Shown here piece after piece: positions 45,425 through 57,874 of a DNA stretch of 64,000 nt. The translations under genes and the position numbers were made by a program. Position 1 is the stretch's first letter. Each line of letters begins with the position of its first letter. This stretch comes from Tulasnella sp. 424 (Eukaryota; Basidiomycota; Agaricomycetes; Cantharellales; Tulasnellaceae): NCBI GenBank assembly GCA_019633425.1, contig WSUB01000053.1, forward strand, positions 124,001 to 188,000, given 5' to 3'. The notes beneath the pieces were generated by a model. It saw only the letters and a list, made by a program, of their open reading frames with translations, was not told where the DNA came from and ran no database searches.

Positions 45425-46812
45425 TTAATAGCCAGTATTCCCTACCGAATTCGACTCTCCAAAGTTATTCTCCAGTTTGAACCACAGCTGACGATAACCC
45501 ACTGGATCGTTGGATAAAAAGACCAAGCGCTTCCCTATGCGGCAATGTCAGAGTACAGTAACAGTGTCGGTCAGTTCGTGATAAGATTTACATACCTGAT
45601 CTACTTGCATCTAAAACCGAGATTGAGATTTGATGATCGTCTGACTGAGAGACCTTCCAAGCTGTCGTCAGGGTTGGTCCAATGTATGGGTTGTCTAGGG
45701 ATGCGGCTCCCGAGGTTGAATTTACACCACAGATGGCCAGGATGCTGAAAAAAAGATGCAACTGATTGAGCTCACGAGCTCAGAGTGCCTGAGGCCTACT
45801 AACTTATAGGATAGGGTCCGGTCTTCCCTATACCACTTCATTCCAAGCATATCAAAGCCCTTAATCTGATTCTGAAACCCAGGTAATGAGGTTGAGCGTT
45901 AGAAAAAGTGCCGAAATGGCGCTTACATCGGGAATGAGCAGGTTCTGGGGTCCGTCGGATGCACGGAGGGATTCGTACTCGACCTCTAACGCGTCAGCTA
46001 CGGATTTAGTAGCATACAGTCGACCGTGTAGGTTTGGATTTATACCAAGAACTTTGGATAAATAATAGGTCTCGGAGTCGCCTTCCGTAAAAACTCTGAT
46101 TCGGCCTCTACGCCGGCCGTTATTGACGACAGGGGCACTAGCTGCGGTGACCAGGGAAGTAGCTGCCGGGGCCGCTGTCGGGATTATGCTGAAACAGAAT
46201 TTACTCAGACGCCGACGTTGCCAGTAATGGAGAATATGACAGAAACGCCTACCAGGAACCTTCTTCCATCTCCTGACCGTACTGGACGAAAATTGCCTGC
46301 TGCAGGGTGTCCCAATCACCTCGCACTCTGCGATCGAGCGACATATACCACCTCAAGGCACTCCCTACAAAGCACCCCGAGGCAAACTCGGCAGCCCACT
46401 GTACGTCATTGAGCTTTCCGAGGTCCAGAGCTCTCTGTCGAACCCAATCGACAAAATCCTCTGCTTCGGCACCAGTCTTTCCAGCGAACCGTAATCGGTA
46501 TCTCAATAACATCGCGCTTCTAAGCCGCCTCCAGCTTCGTTGAGTTTCTTCATCAAGGGCACTCCACCATAGTAAGGCATCCCCCGCCACGCAGGTTGCG
46601 ACGAAATCCGCAATCCACTGATCCTCCCATAATTTACCTTCGGCACGTGCATACTTGTTCACAGCAGCAATGAATTGCTCGCATTCCTTGAGGTCCTTCC
46701 CTCGAAATTCTAGATGATCTGGCTCTATCAAAGGGTATGTCAATGACTTAGTGAGGGGACGGTGGTCGAAGTTGAATGGGCAGGCGGTACCCGACATACC
46801 GTTGGCTGACAT
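45425..46812 (-). CDS. Gag-like protein, array copy G2 (intact)
   Basis: Six exons (46812-46800, 46724-46253, 46188-45927, 45871-45804, 45744-45596, 45534-45425) join to 357 codons in phase with all GT-AG sites present. Both Gag-like modules are kept (DDQ-type module reads EDQWIADFVATC; second module NDVQWAAEFASGC and SALRWYMSL). The C-terminal beta-type part is kept through GPTLTTAWKV. The final exon is more diverged than the rest of the gene: it ends SVGNTGY, where G1 ends with VGILNIK. Reading the first intron as coding also stays open here, but its gtatgt donor and ctatc-side acceptor are conserved in all copies, so I treat it as an intron. Confidence 0.75.
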
Positions 46813-47069
46813 GAGCGCTTCAGTCTCTTAAAGCCAGCAATCCACCTTGGTTTGCTCGCTGTGATGATGGTGTTTGGGTAATTGTCAAAATTTGGTCAAG
46901 TCTAGCTGATCTAGCAATCGGTCCGTCGTTCAGAAGCGAACCAGAACGTTCGCACGCCACGGATTAGCTCCCTTGTTTGCTTGTCTACCTCCACATCTTC
47001 GAAATTCTGACTTCTTCTTGGATCTAACAAGGGGAATTTTCCCTCTCCTCTCCCTCTTAGCTGCCGAAC

Positions 47070-48361
47070 CTCGCGCTCCTCGTCGCTCGCCAACCTCAAC
47101 GTCGCCCAATCAATTGTCCGCTAGGCCATGGTGCAAACGTCAAAAGGCTGTCTCAGCCGATCCTCAAGCCAAACGCCGCCATGACAAAACTTCCTTCAAA
47201 CTCGGGTAGATACTGACTGATTATCTTGGTGTTCTTGAAACGAAGCACCCGTGTTCGTGTCTCTGCCGGGACCGCCGCTTCACTCTTTGGTGGTGACCCT
47301 AGCTCCTCGAGAGAGATGACATCCAGCCTGGCGCGAATAAGAATGTGCGGAAGGTCATTGGCGGCATGTAGAGGGTAATCTTTGCCAGGGTCGCGGCGCA
47401 CGAGGAAATTGAGGTAAGTTGAATGAAAATTATTGTTTTATACGTCAAGGAGACGAGGGTCGGCTTCTGTCGGTCTTACCGTCCATACCCTTCTCTAATT
47501 CTTCGCCCCTGCCTTTATTAGGAACTCGCTCGACACTGACCAGTACCAGCTCTCAACGTTCTTCCTCATTATGGCACCCAACGCAAATCATGGTGGCACT
47601 TCTCACCTTGCACGAGCACGCGCACCTCTTCTCGGGCGCATCCTCGGGCTCGTCCCAGGGCACCACTCCCGAAGGCCTACCAGCTCTTCCACCACTGACG
47701 ATCGCCTGGGTCGGAGATTGCTCGAACGTCCTTCACGACATGCTCGTCACCTACCTGCGGTTGGGACATAAGCTCCGAGTCGGAACACCTTCGGACCCGA
47801 AGTATGATGCCCCCGCTGCAGTCTGGGATAAATTCAAGGAAGTCAAGTGTGAGAAGGGCATCTCCTGGACGGACGATCCCAGCTGTCAAGGGTGCCGATG
47901 TCGTGGTACGTGGGCGAAAAAAATATTTCAGGGATCCCAATCCGTCTCTCTCTCCCGAAGCTTACGGGTCGGATATGTTGTAGGATCTCCATGGGTCAGA
48001 AAAACGAAGATCTCAAGGACTAAAAGACTTCAATGGTTTCAAATTCACCGAGCAGCTGTGCAAGGAAGGCGGAGCGAACCCGGATTGGAAGCTCCTCCAC
48101 TGCTTACCTCGAAAGGAGCACGAAGTCGACGACGAGGTGTGTCTTGTGCATCGAATTTCTCCTGCGCTTGCTTAACCATCACCCGCCCGTCAAGGTCTTC
48201 CCCGGCCCTCGATCGCTCGTATTCCTGAAGCTGAGAACCGGAAGTGGACGATCATGGCATTGTTTGAGGATGTGGCTTGCATTGCCCTGTTTGTCTTGGA
48301 GAGAGTGATTCGCTGACGACCATCTGCTGACAGTCAACTGTTCGGCCAGTGCAAGCTGTGA
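47070..48361 (+). pseudogene. OTC pseudogene copy 3
   Basis: Exon 1 is shortened and frameshifted, with no start codon and an altered STRTR region. Exon 2 (from 47522) is open at first, then loses bases around 47880-47900, removing part of the DDPREAV...VVVTDTW stretch and shifting the frame. The later exons ([13 protein letters not shown] is still readable near 48100) carry further small changes. It cannot encode an active enzyme. Confidence 0.85.
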
Positions 48362-48835
48362 AGGTTTAGTGGTATGATATAAAATGCTTCGATGCTGGCC
48401 ATCTTAGACAGGGGAACAAGCCGTTCATTCCTCTAAATGGGCGCACAATTTTCCTAGCTCGTCGAGTAGTACACGTAAGAATTTTTTTGGGTTGGCCTCC
48501 CGAGTTTTATGCGAATACCCGAAACTCTCAAGGTCTTTAGCTAAGGTCAATCCGAGTGGCTTACTGCGAGTGCGAAGAATGCCCAGACGATTGCCTCCCA
48601 GGCATCCCCCTCAAACCGTTGACTACCTCCGGTGTCTGGTTTGCACATGTGAAATACTAATTTCTTCGCACAATGATCGATTCAAGATACATACATCACG
48701 TAAGGCGGTGGGAAGTTGCGTTATTCCCACTGTGAGCGACGCATGAGTAGTTGGGGGGCCACGTTAAATCGGTTCGAAGAGTAATTCCTGCAAAATAATG
48801 CAACGAGGGCGGTTAGCTTGCAGGTCAGCTTCTAT

Positions 48836-50224
48836 TTAATGGGAGAAATGTTGATTCCCTACCGAATCGTGCTCGCTAGGGCGTCCTTGCGGCTTGAACC
48901 ACACCAAACGTGGACGTCCATTGTCTGAATAACATGCTAAGCGGACCTCTGTGGGGCATTGTTCAGGGCGCAATAACATGATGACTCCATTCTCGATGTG
49001 ATATACCTGAATCCCCCATTACAGAGAGAGACTTGAATCTTTTATGAATTTTAGACTCGGATATCTTCCATGCTTTCATCAAGATTGGTCCATTAAACGG
49101 CCGGGCCAGAGACCCGGTTCCCAATCTTGAGTCTACACCGCAGATGGCTAGGGGACTGAGCAACGATGCAATTGGTTGAGCTCATGAACTCAGAGTGGCT
49201 CAGGCCTACTAACCTATTGTCCGTGGGGGAGTTTGCAGTATACCACTTCATCCCAAGCACATCAAAACCCGGAATCTGATTCTGAAACCAGGAGAGTAAA
49301 GATTGTGTGTAGGAAAAGGGTGCCGAAATACCGCTTACATCGGGAATGAACAGGTTCTGAGGGCAGTCGGATGCGGGGAGGCATTCCACCTCTAATGCGT
49401 CAGCTATCGATGTGGTAGCGTATACGCGACCACGTTGGCGTGATTTTAGGTCGATGACTTTGGTCAGATAATAATTCTCGGAGTCGGCTCCCCTAAGGAC
49501 TCTGATTCGGCCTCTATGCCGACCGTTCTTGACGACCAGGGCAGCCGCTCCAGTAACCGGGGCACTAGCTGCGGGGGCCGGCATTGGGATAATTCTGAGT
49601 TAGAGTTTGTTCAGAGTCCAGTGTCACCAGCAATACAGGATATGAAAGAAATGCTTACGAAGAGCTCTCTTCGAATCCCTGACCGTATTGGGCAAAAATT
49701 GCCTGCTGCAACGAAACCCAATCATCCCGGACGCCAGGCTCGAGCGACATATACCATCTCAAGGCACTTCCCACAAAGCACCCCGAGGCGAACTTGGCGG
49801 TCCAATTTACGTCATCGAGCTTTTCCAGGTCCAGAGCTTTCTGTCGAACCCAATTTACGAAATCCTCTGCCTCTGCGCCACTCCTTCCAGCGAACTGCAA
49901 TCGATATCTCAATATCATTGCACTTCTAAGCAGCTTCCAGCTTCGTTGAGTCTCTTCATCAAGAGCACCCCACCATAGCAGGGCATCACCTGCCATGCAG
50001 GTTGCGACGAAATCCGCAATCCATTGATCATCCCGTAATTTACCTTCGGCACGTGCATACTTGTTCACAGCAGTAATGAACTGCTCGCATTCCTTGAGGT
50101 CCTTCCCTCGAAATTCTAGAGGATCTGGTTCTATCAAAAGGGTACGTCAACGGCTTGGGTGGTCTTAGGAGAAGGTATTGAAGTTGAATGGGCGAACGGC
50201 ACCGAACATACCGTTGGCTGACAT
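48836..50224 (-). CDS. Gag-like protein, array copy G3 (intact)
   Basis: Six exons (50224-50212, 50130-49659, 49594-49339, 49281-49214, 49155-49007, 48948-48836) join to 356 codons in phase. Two Gag-like modules are intact. It is the most diverged array copy in the C-terminal part: exon 3 reads RGRIRVLRGADSENYYLTKVIDL, exon 5 has GPILMKAWKISESKIHKRF, and the acceptors end in cag where others have tag. Length changes are whole codons (exon 3 is two codons shorter), the pattern expected of a gene under protein-level selection. Confidence 0.75.
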
Positions 50225-50494
50225 GAGCGCTTCAGTCCCTTAAAGCTAACAAGCCACTTTAGTTTGGTCGCTGTAGTGATGGTTGTTGGGTAATTGTCGG
50301 AATTTGGTCAAGTCTGGCTGCTCGAGCAATCGAGCGTCGTCAGCAGTGCCAGAACGTTCGCACGCCACGTATTATTACCTTTGTTTGCTTGTTTACTTCC
50401 CCATAGCGCCCCGCCTTCGAAATTCCGACTTCTTTCTGGATCTAACAAGGGGAATTTTCACTCTCCTCTCCTCCTTAGTTGCCAAGCCCCGCGC

Positions 50495-51774
50495 TTCTCG
50501 TCGCTCGCCGACCTCAGCGTCCCCCAAATCACTTGTCTGTTAGATCATGCCGCAAACCTCAAAAGGCTGTCTCAACCAATCCTCAACGCAAACGTCGCCA
50601 TGACAAAACTTCCTTCACACCCGAGTAAATTCAAATCGATTGCCTTGGGGTTCTCGAAACGAAGCACGTACCCGTGTCTCTACCGGGACCGCCGCTTCGC
50701 TCTTGGGTGGTGAGCCTTGCTCCTCGGGAAAGTGGACATTCAGCTTGGCGCGAATGAAGACGCCAGCGAAACCGCCAAGGCTCATTGGCAGCATCTAGCC
50801 AGGAATCCTTGCTAGGGTTGGGGAGCACGAGGAAACTAAGCTGAGTTGAATGGAATTTATTTTTTATACGTCAACGAGACGAGGGCGGATTACCTTCTCT
50901 GATTCTTCGCCCCTGCCTTCATTTATGAACTCGCTCGACACTCATCAGTACGGTTCTCAACGCCCTTTCATCATTTTGGCAACCAACGCAAGTCCTGCCG
51001 GACCTTCTCACCTTGCACGAGCACGCGCACCGCTGCTCAGGCGCATCCTTGCCGTCATCCAATGGCACCACTCCCGAAGGCCTACCAACTCTTCCACCGC
51101 TGACGATCTCCTGGGTCGGAGACAGCCCTAACGTCCTTCACGACATGCTCGTCACCTACCCGCGGTTGGGGCACAAGCTCCGAGTCGGGACGCCTTCAAA
51201 CCCATAGCACCATGCCCCCACTGCAGTTTGGGATAAGATCAAGGAAGTCGATTGCGAGAAGGGAATCTTCTGGATGGGTGATCCTCGGGAAGCTGTCAAA
51301 GGTGCGGACGTCGTGATCACGGATACGTGGTACGTGCGTAAGATAAAAATCTGGGATCCCTCCCGGGGCTTATGGGTCGTAAACTTTATAGGATCTCCAT
51401 GGATCAAGAGCAAAAAACGGCTCAACGATTAAAAGACTTCAATGGTTTCCAGGTCACTGAGAAGCTCTGCAAGGAAGGCTGAGCGAACCGGAATTGGAGT
51501 TCCTCCACTGCTTGCCTCGAAAAAGAGCACGAAGTCGACGACGAGGTATGTCTTGTGCATCGAGTTTCTCGTTCACGTCAATTAACCATCATCCGCACAT
51601 CAAGGTCCTCCCCGGCTCTCGGTCTCTCGTGTTCCCCGAAGCCGAGAACAGGAAGTGGACGATCATGGCATTGTTCGAGTACGTCACAGGCGATGCCCGT
51701 TCGGCTTGCTAAAAGAGATTCGCTGACAATGGTCTTTTCTTGACAGTCAACTTTTTGGTCAGTGGAAACTGTGA
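50495..51774 (+). pseudogene. OTC pseudogene copy 4
   Basis: Homology covers all exons. Exon 1 has no start codon, a stop near the KLPS equivalent and a disrupted STRTR motif. The exon 2 acceptor ATTAG is changed (ATTTATGAAC at the junction). Exon 2 carries TAG at 51205-51207 (NPK to NP-stop), and exon 3 has GGC TGA near 51480. Multiple independent lesions. Confidence 0.85.
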
Positions 51775-52270
51775 AGACTTTCCGTAGAATGATATAAAAT
51801 ACTTCACCGCTTGCCATCTCAGACGGAGTAAGGCGTCGTTCATTCCGCTAAGTGAGCGCACCACTGCCTTGCTTGTCGAATTATATATGTAAGACTTTTT
51901 GGGTAACCTCCCAAATTGTAAGCGGAATCCCGAAACTCTCAAGGCTCCCAAGGTCAATAAAGTTACCCGCTGCCGAGTCCAGAGACTGGTTGAGCGCTTG
52001 CCTCTCCCCTTCAAACTGTGAACCAGCCGTGGGGTCTGATTTGCATATCTGGAATACAAATCCCTCCGCACAATGGTGGGGACATACAAGATGTAACTTA
52101 TCACGTAAGGCGGGGCGAAGCTGCTTCATTCCCGCTAGGAGCCATGAATGAGGAGTCGGGAACCTTGTCAAATCGCCTCGAAGAATAGTTCCTACAAAAT
52201 AATGCAACGAGGGCCGTCAGCTTGCCACTCAGCTTCTATTTCATAGCCATTATTAATATCCCTACCAACT

Positions 52271-53641
52271 CTAAACGTCCAGAGTTCTTCTCCAGTTGGA
52301 AATACACCCAACGATGACCTGCTTCGCTGGAAAAAAGGTGCAAACGCTCCCTATGAGTCAACGTCAGAGGACAGCAATAGTGTCGGTCAGTTCGTGATAA
52401 GATTTACATACCTGATCCACTTGCATCTAAAGCCCAGATCGAGATTTGATGATCATCTGACTGAGAGACCTTCCAAGCTGTCGTCAGGGTTGGTCCATCG
52501 AATGGCGAGCCTAGGGATGCGGTTCCCGAAGCTGAGTTTACACCACAAATGGCCAGGGAGCTATATAAAGATGCAATTGATTGAGCTCACGAGCCGAGAG
52601 TGCCTTAGGCCTACTAACCTGAAGGATAAGGTTCGCCGGTTAGTATACCACTTCATCCCAAGTACATCAAAGCCCTTAATCTGATTCTGAAACCCAGGCC
52701 AATAAGGTTGAGTATTAGAAAGATTGTCGAAATGGCGCTTACATCGGGAATGAGCAGGTTGTGGGGTTCGTCGGAGGCACGGAGGGATTCGTACTCGACC
52801 TCTAGTGCGTCAGCCACTGATGTAGTAGCATGTAGCCGACCGTGTTGATCTGAGACTATGCCAAGGACTTTGGATAGATAATAAGTCTTGGAGTCACCTT
52901 CCCTAAAAACTCTGATACAGCCTCTATGCCGGCCGTTACTGGCGACCGGGGCGGTAGCTGCGGTGACCGGGGCAGTAGCTGCGGGGGCCGGCGTTGGGAT
53001 GATTCTGAATCAGAACTTGCTCAGGATCCGGTGTCATAAGCAATACAGAATATGATAGAAATGCTTACGGGGAACTCTCCTGAAATCCCTGACCGTAGTG
53101 AGCAAGGATCGCGTGCTGCAGCGAAACCCAATCATCTCGGGCGCCAGACTCGAGCGACATATACCATCTCAAGGCACTCCCTACAAAGCACCACGAGGAA
53201 AACTCAGCGATCCATTGTGGGTCATTGTGCTTTCCAAGGTCCAGAGCTCTCTGTCGAACCCAATGGACGAAACCCTCTGCCTCTGCGCCACTCCTTCCGG
53301 CAAACAGCAATCGGTATCTCGATAGCATCGTACTTCTGAGCAGCTTCCAGCTTCCTTGAGTCTCTTCGTCAAGGACATTCCACCATAGTAAGGCATCCCC
53401 TGCCATGCAGGTTGCGACCAAGTCCGCAATCCACTGATCATCCCGTAATTTACCCTCGGCACGTGCATACTTGTTTACAGCAGTGATGAATCGCCCGCAT
53501 TCCTTGAGGTCCTTCCCTAGAAATTCTAGATGGTCTGGCCCTATGAAAGTGTAGGTCAACGGCTTGGGTCATTTGAGCAGTGAGGGGACGGTGGTCGAAG
53601 TTGAATGGGCGGGCGGTACCGAACATACCGTTGGCTGACAT
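52271..53641 (-). CDS. Gag-like protein, array copy G4 (last exon frameshifted)
   Basis: Exons 53641-53629, 53540-53069, 53004-52743, 52686-52619 and 52560-52412 are in phase and open, with both Gag-like modules and the beta-type region. The last exon begins GGAGC after the acceptor where G1 and G5 have GGGAGC, a one-base loss, so translation ends at 52273-52271 in a different frame and the usual Tyr/Phe-rich end is lost. The old frame is still open past this point, so the loss is recent. The protein may still work if the C-terminus is dispensable. Confidence 0.65.
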
Positions 53642-54020
53642 GAGCGCTTCGATCCCTGAAAGCCAACAGGTGCACTCGCTCCGGTCATTGCGATGATGGT
53701 TATTGGGTACTTCGTCGAAGTTTGGTCAAGTCCAGCAATCGGTCGAGATCGTCAAAAAGCGAACTAAACATGTTCGCACGCCGCAAATCTGGCTTTCATT
53801 AAAGGTTCTCTTTCGCTGCCCGGATCTCAACCATATGAGCTCTTGGCAGGGGTGTTGGGAGAGAGGGAACACAACGCTTGAAGGGTGCTGTGTCCAGCAT
53901 ACCTGCATGGTATCGGAATGGATGTGGGGATACGGACCGAATCCCGTTAGCGCGAATAGCTGGGCCTGTTGTGGTCTCACTGGAGAGCGACTACATCAGT
54001 CACCATGCATAATTGGTTAG
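53642..54020. repeat. Flank repeated at 63595-63970
   Basis: About 370 bp upstream of G4 recurs almost base for base upstream of G7, including the AAAGGTTCTxTTTCGCTGCCCGG and GAACACAACGxTTGAAGGGTGC blocks. Other units lack it. It marks G4 and G7 as products of a later, larger duplication. Confidence 0.75.
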
Positions 54021-54434
54021 CCTACATGGTATGAACTCGAACTCTGCAGGTGGATCCCTGGGCCAGCGGCTTATTGGGCGGCTCACGACAGCGACGTAAA
54101 AAGTGTTTGTGTCATCGGACAGATTATTGCTTCGAGCAGGGGAACGGAACAGCAGGGACTGGATATGGTCAATAGCCGTTGTTTAATCGGAGATGACGGT
54201 CGTTCTTTCTGCCAGCGTTCAAGCTTGAAGAAGGTCAAAAGGACTGGAACAGTTGCAGTGTTGGACCCTGAGAGTATCTCCCATGACATCATTGTTTACT
54301 TTCCCATCCGAGTCCGCCTTCGAACGAACATGTCCAAAGTACAAGAGTGGAGTTTTACTGTCCTTCTTCATTATCCTTCTACTCCTCTCCTTCTCGATTC
54401 ATGGCCCTCATTTAAAATACCTCCGCTTATCTCG

Positions 54435-55750
54435 TGAGGCCGATCCCCGACCTCAGCGTTTCCTAAATCAACCGCTCATTGGCTCATGCCGCGTACAACA
54501 CGCTGTCTCACTCATCCTCAAGCCGTATGTCACCATCATGATGACAAAACTTCCTTAGATCTCGCTTCAACACAAGTCAATCGCATTGCTGTTCTCGAAA
54601 CGCAGTACCCGGACTCGTTTCTCTGCCAAGACCGCCTCTCCACTCTTGGCCGGGAGAGCCTTGTTCGTTGGGAGAGAGGGCATCCAGCCTGGCGTGAGCG
54701 AGAGCGCCAGTAACACTACCAAATATATTAGCAGCATGTGCCAAGGAATATTTGCTGGGGTCGAAGAGCACGAAAAATTTCAGGTAAGTTTGATGAAAAT
54801 TATTGATCATACGTAACGGAAACGAGGGCGGATCGGCTTTCATTGGTCTTGCCCTCCGTACGCTTCCCTGACTCGTCGCCTCCAGCCTCATTAGGAACTC
54901 GCTCGACACTCAACACTACCAGTTCTCCACGCTCTATTCTTACTATGGCACCCAACGCAACTCATCGCGGACCTTCGTACCCTGCACGAGCACGCGCACC
55001 TCTTCTCAGGCACACCCTCGGGTTCATCCAAGGGTACCACCTCCGAAGGCCTATCAGCTGTTCCACCACTTACAATCGCCTGATAGCTCGAACTTCCTCC
55101 ATGACGTGCTCGTCACCTACACGCGACTGGGATCCAAGCTCCGAGTCGGAACGCTTTCGAACCCCAAGTGCCATGCTCCCGGAGCAGTCCGAGATAATAT
55201 CAAGGAAGTCAATTGCGAGAAGGGAATATTTTAGACGGACGATTCAAGGGAGGCTGCCAAGGGTACCGACGTCGAGGTCACCGATACCTGGTACGTGGGC
55301 CAAAAGAATTCGGAATTCCAATCCGTCTCTCCTCCTCGGCTGACGGGTCGGAACGTTACAAGATCTCTATGGGTTAAGAACCCGTTAAGAACACGAAAAG
55401 GCTCAACGACTAAAAGGCCTCAACGGTTTCCAAGTCGCTGAGAAGTTGTGCCAGGAAGGCGGAGCGAACGCGGGTCGGACGTTCCTTCGCTTACCTCGAA
55501 AGGAGCACGAAGTCGACGAGGAGGTCTGTCTTGTGCATCAAGCCTTTCCTCCGCATAGCTTAACCATCATCCGCACATCAAGGTCTTACACGGCCCTCGA
55601 TCTCTCTTATTCCTCGAAGCTGGGAACAGGAAGCGGACGATCATGGCATTGTTCGAGTACGTGACTCACAACGCTTGTTCGGCTTCTGAAAGAGGTTCGC
55701 TGACGGGCCGTCTTGTTGACAGTCCGCTGTTAGGCCAGTGGAAGCTGTGA
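54435..55750 (+). pseudogene. OTC pseudogene copy 5
   Basis: Exon 1 is degraded; TRTR is partly readable (STRTRFSAK near 54600). Exon 2 (from about 54895) has lost bases after LTIA, removing the WVGDSS part, and has TAG at 55232-55234 where the intact gene has Trp. The HCLPRK equivalent in exon 3 is shortened to FLRLPRK, losing the catalytic His-Cys. It is a pseudogene. Confidence 0.85.
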
Positions 55751-56188
55751 AGAGTTTCGAATGATGCTGGCCATCTCGGACAGGGAAACAAGTCGTTTAT
55801 CTCTCCTCCAAGTGAGGACAGTTTCTGCCGTGCTTATCGAATCGTAAATGTCAGGTCTTTTGGCTTACCTACTAAATTGCATATCGAGACCCGACACTCT
55901 CAAGGCTCCCATGGAAGGCTGATATAAGTTGCCGAGTTCGGAGAATAGTCGACCCCTTCTCCAAACCGGGGACTGCCTATCGCGTCCCATTTACACAAAT
56001 GAAATAAAATTCTTTCACACACTGACCGAAACATACAATATATATCACCTAAGGCGGCAGGAAGCTGCCATATTCCCGGTATGAGCGACGCATGAGTAGT
56101 TGGGAAGCGGGTCAAATGGGCTCAAAGAGGAGTTTCTGCGAAATGCCCATTAGCTTGCAGGTCAGCCTCTCGTTAATGGCAGTGATCG

Positions 56189-57557
56189 TTAATTCCCTAC
56201 CGAGTCCAAGTCACGACCGTACCGCTTCAGTCTGCAATACACGAGACGCCGACCAGTGTGCGAGAAAATGTGCAAGTGCTCCCCTAGGTGTCGGATAAGG
56301 TCAGAGCCAGCAAGGGCATCCGTCAGTTGATAGTGAGGTATCCATACCTGATCCACTTGTATCTAAAGCCGAGATTGAAATCGAATGATCGTCTGACTGA
56401 GAGATCTTCCAAGGTTTAGTCAGGGTGGGTCCATCGAAATGCGAGCTTAAAGTTGTAGCTCCCGAATTTGAGTTTACACCACAGATTTCCATGTGGCTGA
56501 ATAATAATGGAACGAACAATTGAGCCGACCAGCCCGGAGTGATTGAGGCCTACTAACTTATGGTTCAGGTTGCGGTCTCCAGAATACCACTTCAACCCAA
56601 GCACATCAAAGCCCTGAATCTGATTCTGAAACCCAGGAAATAAGACTCAGTGTTATAAAAAGTGCCGAAATGGCGCTTACATCGGGAATGAGCAGGTTTT
56701 GGGGTCCATCGGACGCACCGAGGGATTCGGTCTCGACCTCTAACGCGTCAGCTACAGATGTAGTAGCATATAGTCGACCAGAGAATTGACCAGAGTCTTT
56801 GGATAGATAATAAATCTCGGAGTCGCCATCCCTAAAAACTTTGATACGGCCTCTACGCCGGCCATTATTGGCGGTCGGGGCGGTAGCTGCGGTGACCGGT
56901 GCAATAGCTGCGGAGGCCGGCAGTGGGATGATTTTGATTCGAGCTTGCTCAGAGCCCAGTGCTATCAGTAATGCAGAATGATAGAAATGCTTACGAGGAA
57001 CCTTCTTCCATCTCCTGACCGTACTGAGCGAAAATTGCCTGCTGCAGGGAGTCCCAATCCCCCCGCACTCCGCGATCGAGCGAGACGTACCATCTGAGGG
57101 CACTCCCCACAAAGCACCCCGAAGCTAACTTAGCAGCCCAGTGTACGTCGTCGAGCTTTCCGACGTCCAGAGCTCTCTGTCGAACCCAATGGACGAAACC
57201 CTCTGCCTCTGCGCCACTCCTTCCGGCAAACAGCAATCGGTATCTCGATAGCATCGTACTTCTGAGCAGCTTCCAGCTTCCTTGAGTCTCTTCGTCAAGG
57301 ACATTCCACCATAGTAAGGCATCCCCTGCCATGCAGGTTGCGGCGAAATCCGCAATCCACTCATCATCCCGGAATTTCCCTTCGGCACGTGCATATTTGT
57401 TCACAGCAGCGATGAATTGCTCGCATTCCTTGAGGTCATTCCCTCGAAATTCTAGATGATCTGGTTCTATCGAAAGGGTCAACGACTTGGATGGTCTTAG
57501 GGGAAGGTAGTTGAAGTTGAATGGGCGTGCGGTACCGAACATACCGTTGGCTGACAT
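56189..57557 (-). pseudogene. Gag-like copy G5, splice acceptor of intron 2 lost
   Basis: Exons 1, 2, 4, 5 and 6 (57557-57545, 57466-56995, then from about 56637 down) are open and carry both Gag-like modules and the C-terminal blocks. The acceptor before exon 3 reads CAA where every other copy has CAG or TAG (near 56934 on the plus strand), and I find no nearby AG that keeps frame. Exon 3 is also four codons shorter in the YYLSK region but in frame. If translation stops in the retained intron, a protein of both Gag-like modules would remain. Confidence 0.65.
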
Positions 57558-57874
57558 GAGCGCTTCAGTCCCTTAGAGCCAGTAACCCACCTTGGTCTGG
57601 CTGTTGCGGTGATAGTTATGTGGTACTCGTCGAAATTTGGTCGAGTCTAGCAATCGGTCGAACGTCGCCAAAAGCGAACCATGTAGAAGCGTTCGCACAG
57701 AAGCGGAGTCCGCATCAGACCGTTCCTGACGCTGGTTGGACAATCTTGGTAAAACTCCGTCTCGTTACCCTGATTCATTCTCCAAAGTTTTCTTTTGTCA
57801 CCCATCAATCAAACCTTCACTGTCACTTAATAGATGTGCCTCGTCATAATCCCGACCTATAGATGGGGTAACAG

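Noticed and set aside
49516..49929. Plus-strand open frames over each Gag-like gene (also near 42552, 46218, 53052, 59569 and 62893)
   Set aside because: They recur only because the Gag-like genes recur. They are antisense, differ in start and end between copies, and contain no conserved protein pattern.
57017..57557. First Gag-like intron as coding sequence (continuous frame from MSANGMFG in several copies)
   Set aside because: The frame is open in only some copies (closed in G1, G3 and G4), while gtatgt and the acceptor are present in all and the spliced form MSAN-EPDHLEF is conserved.
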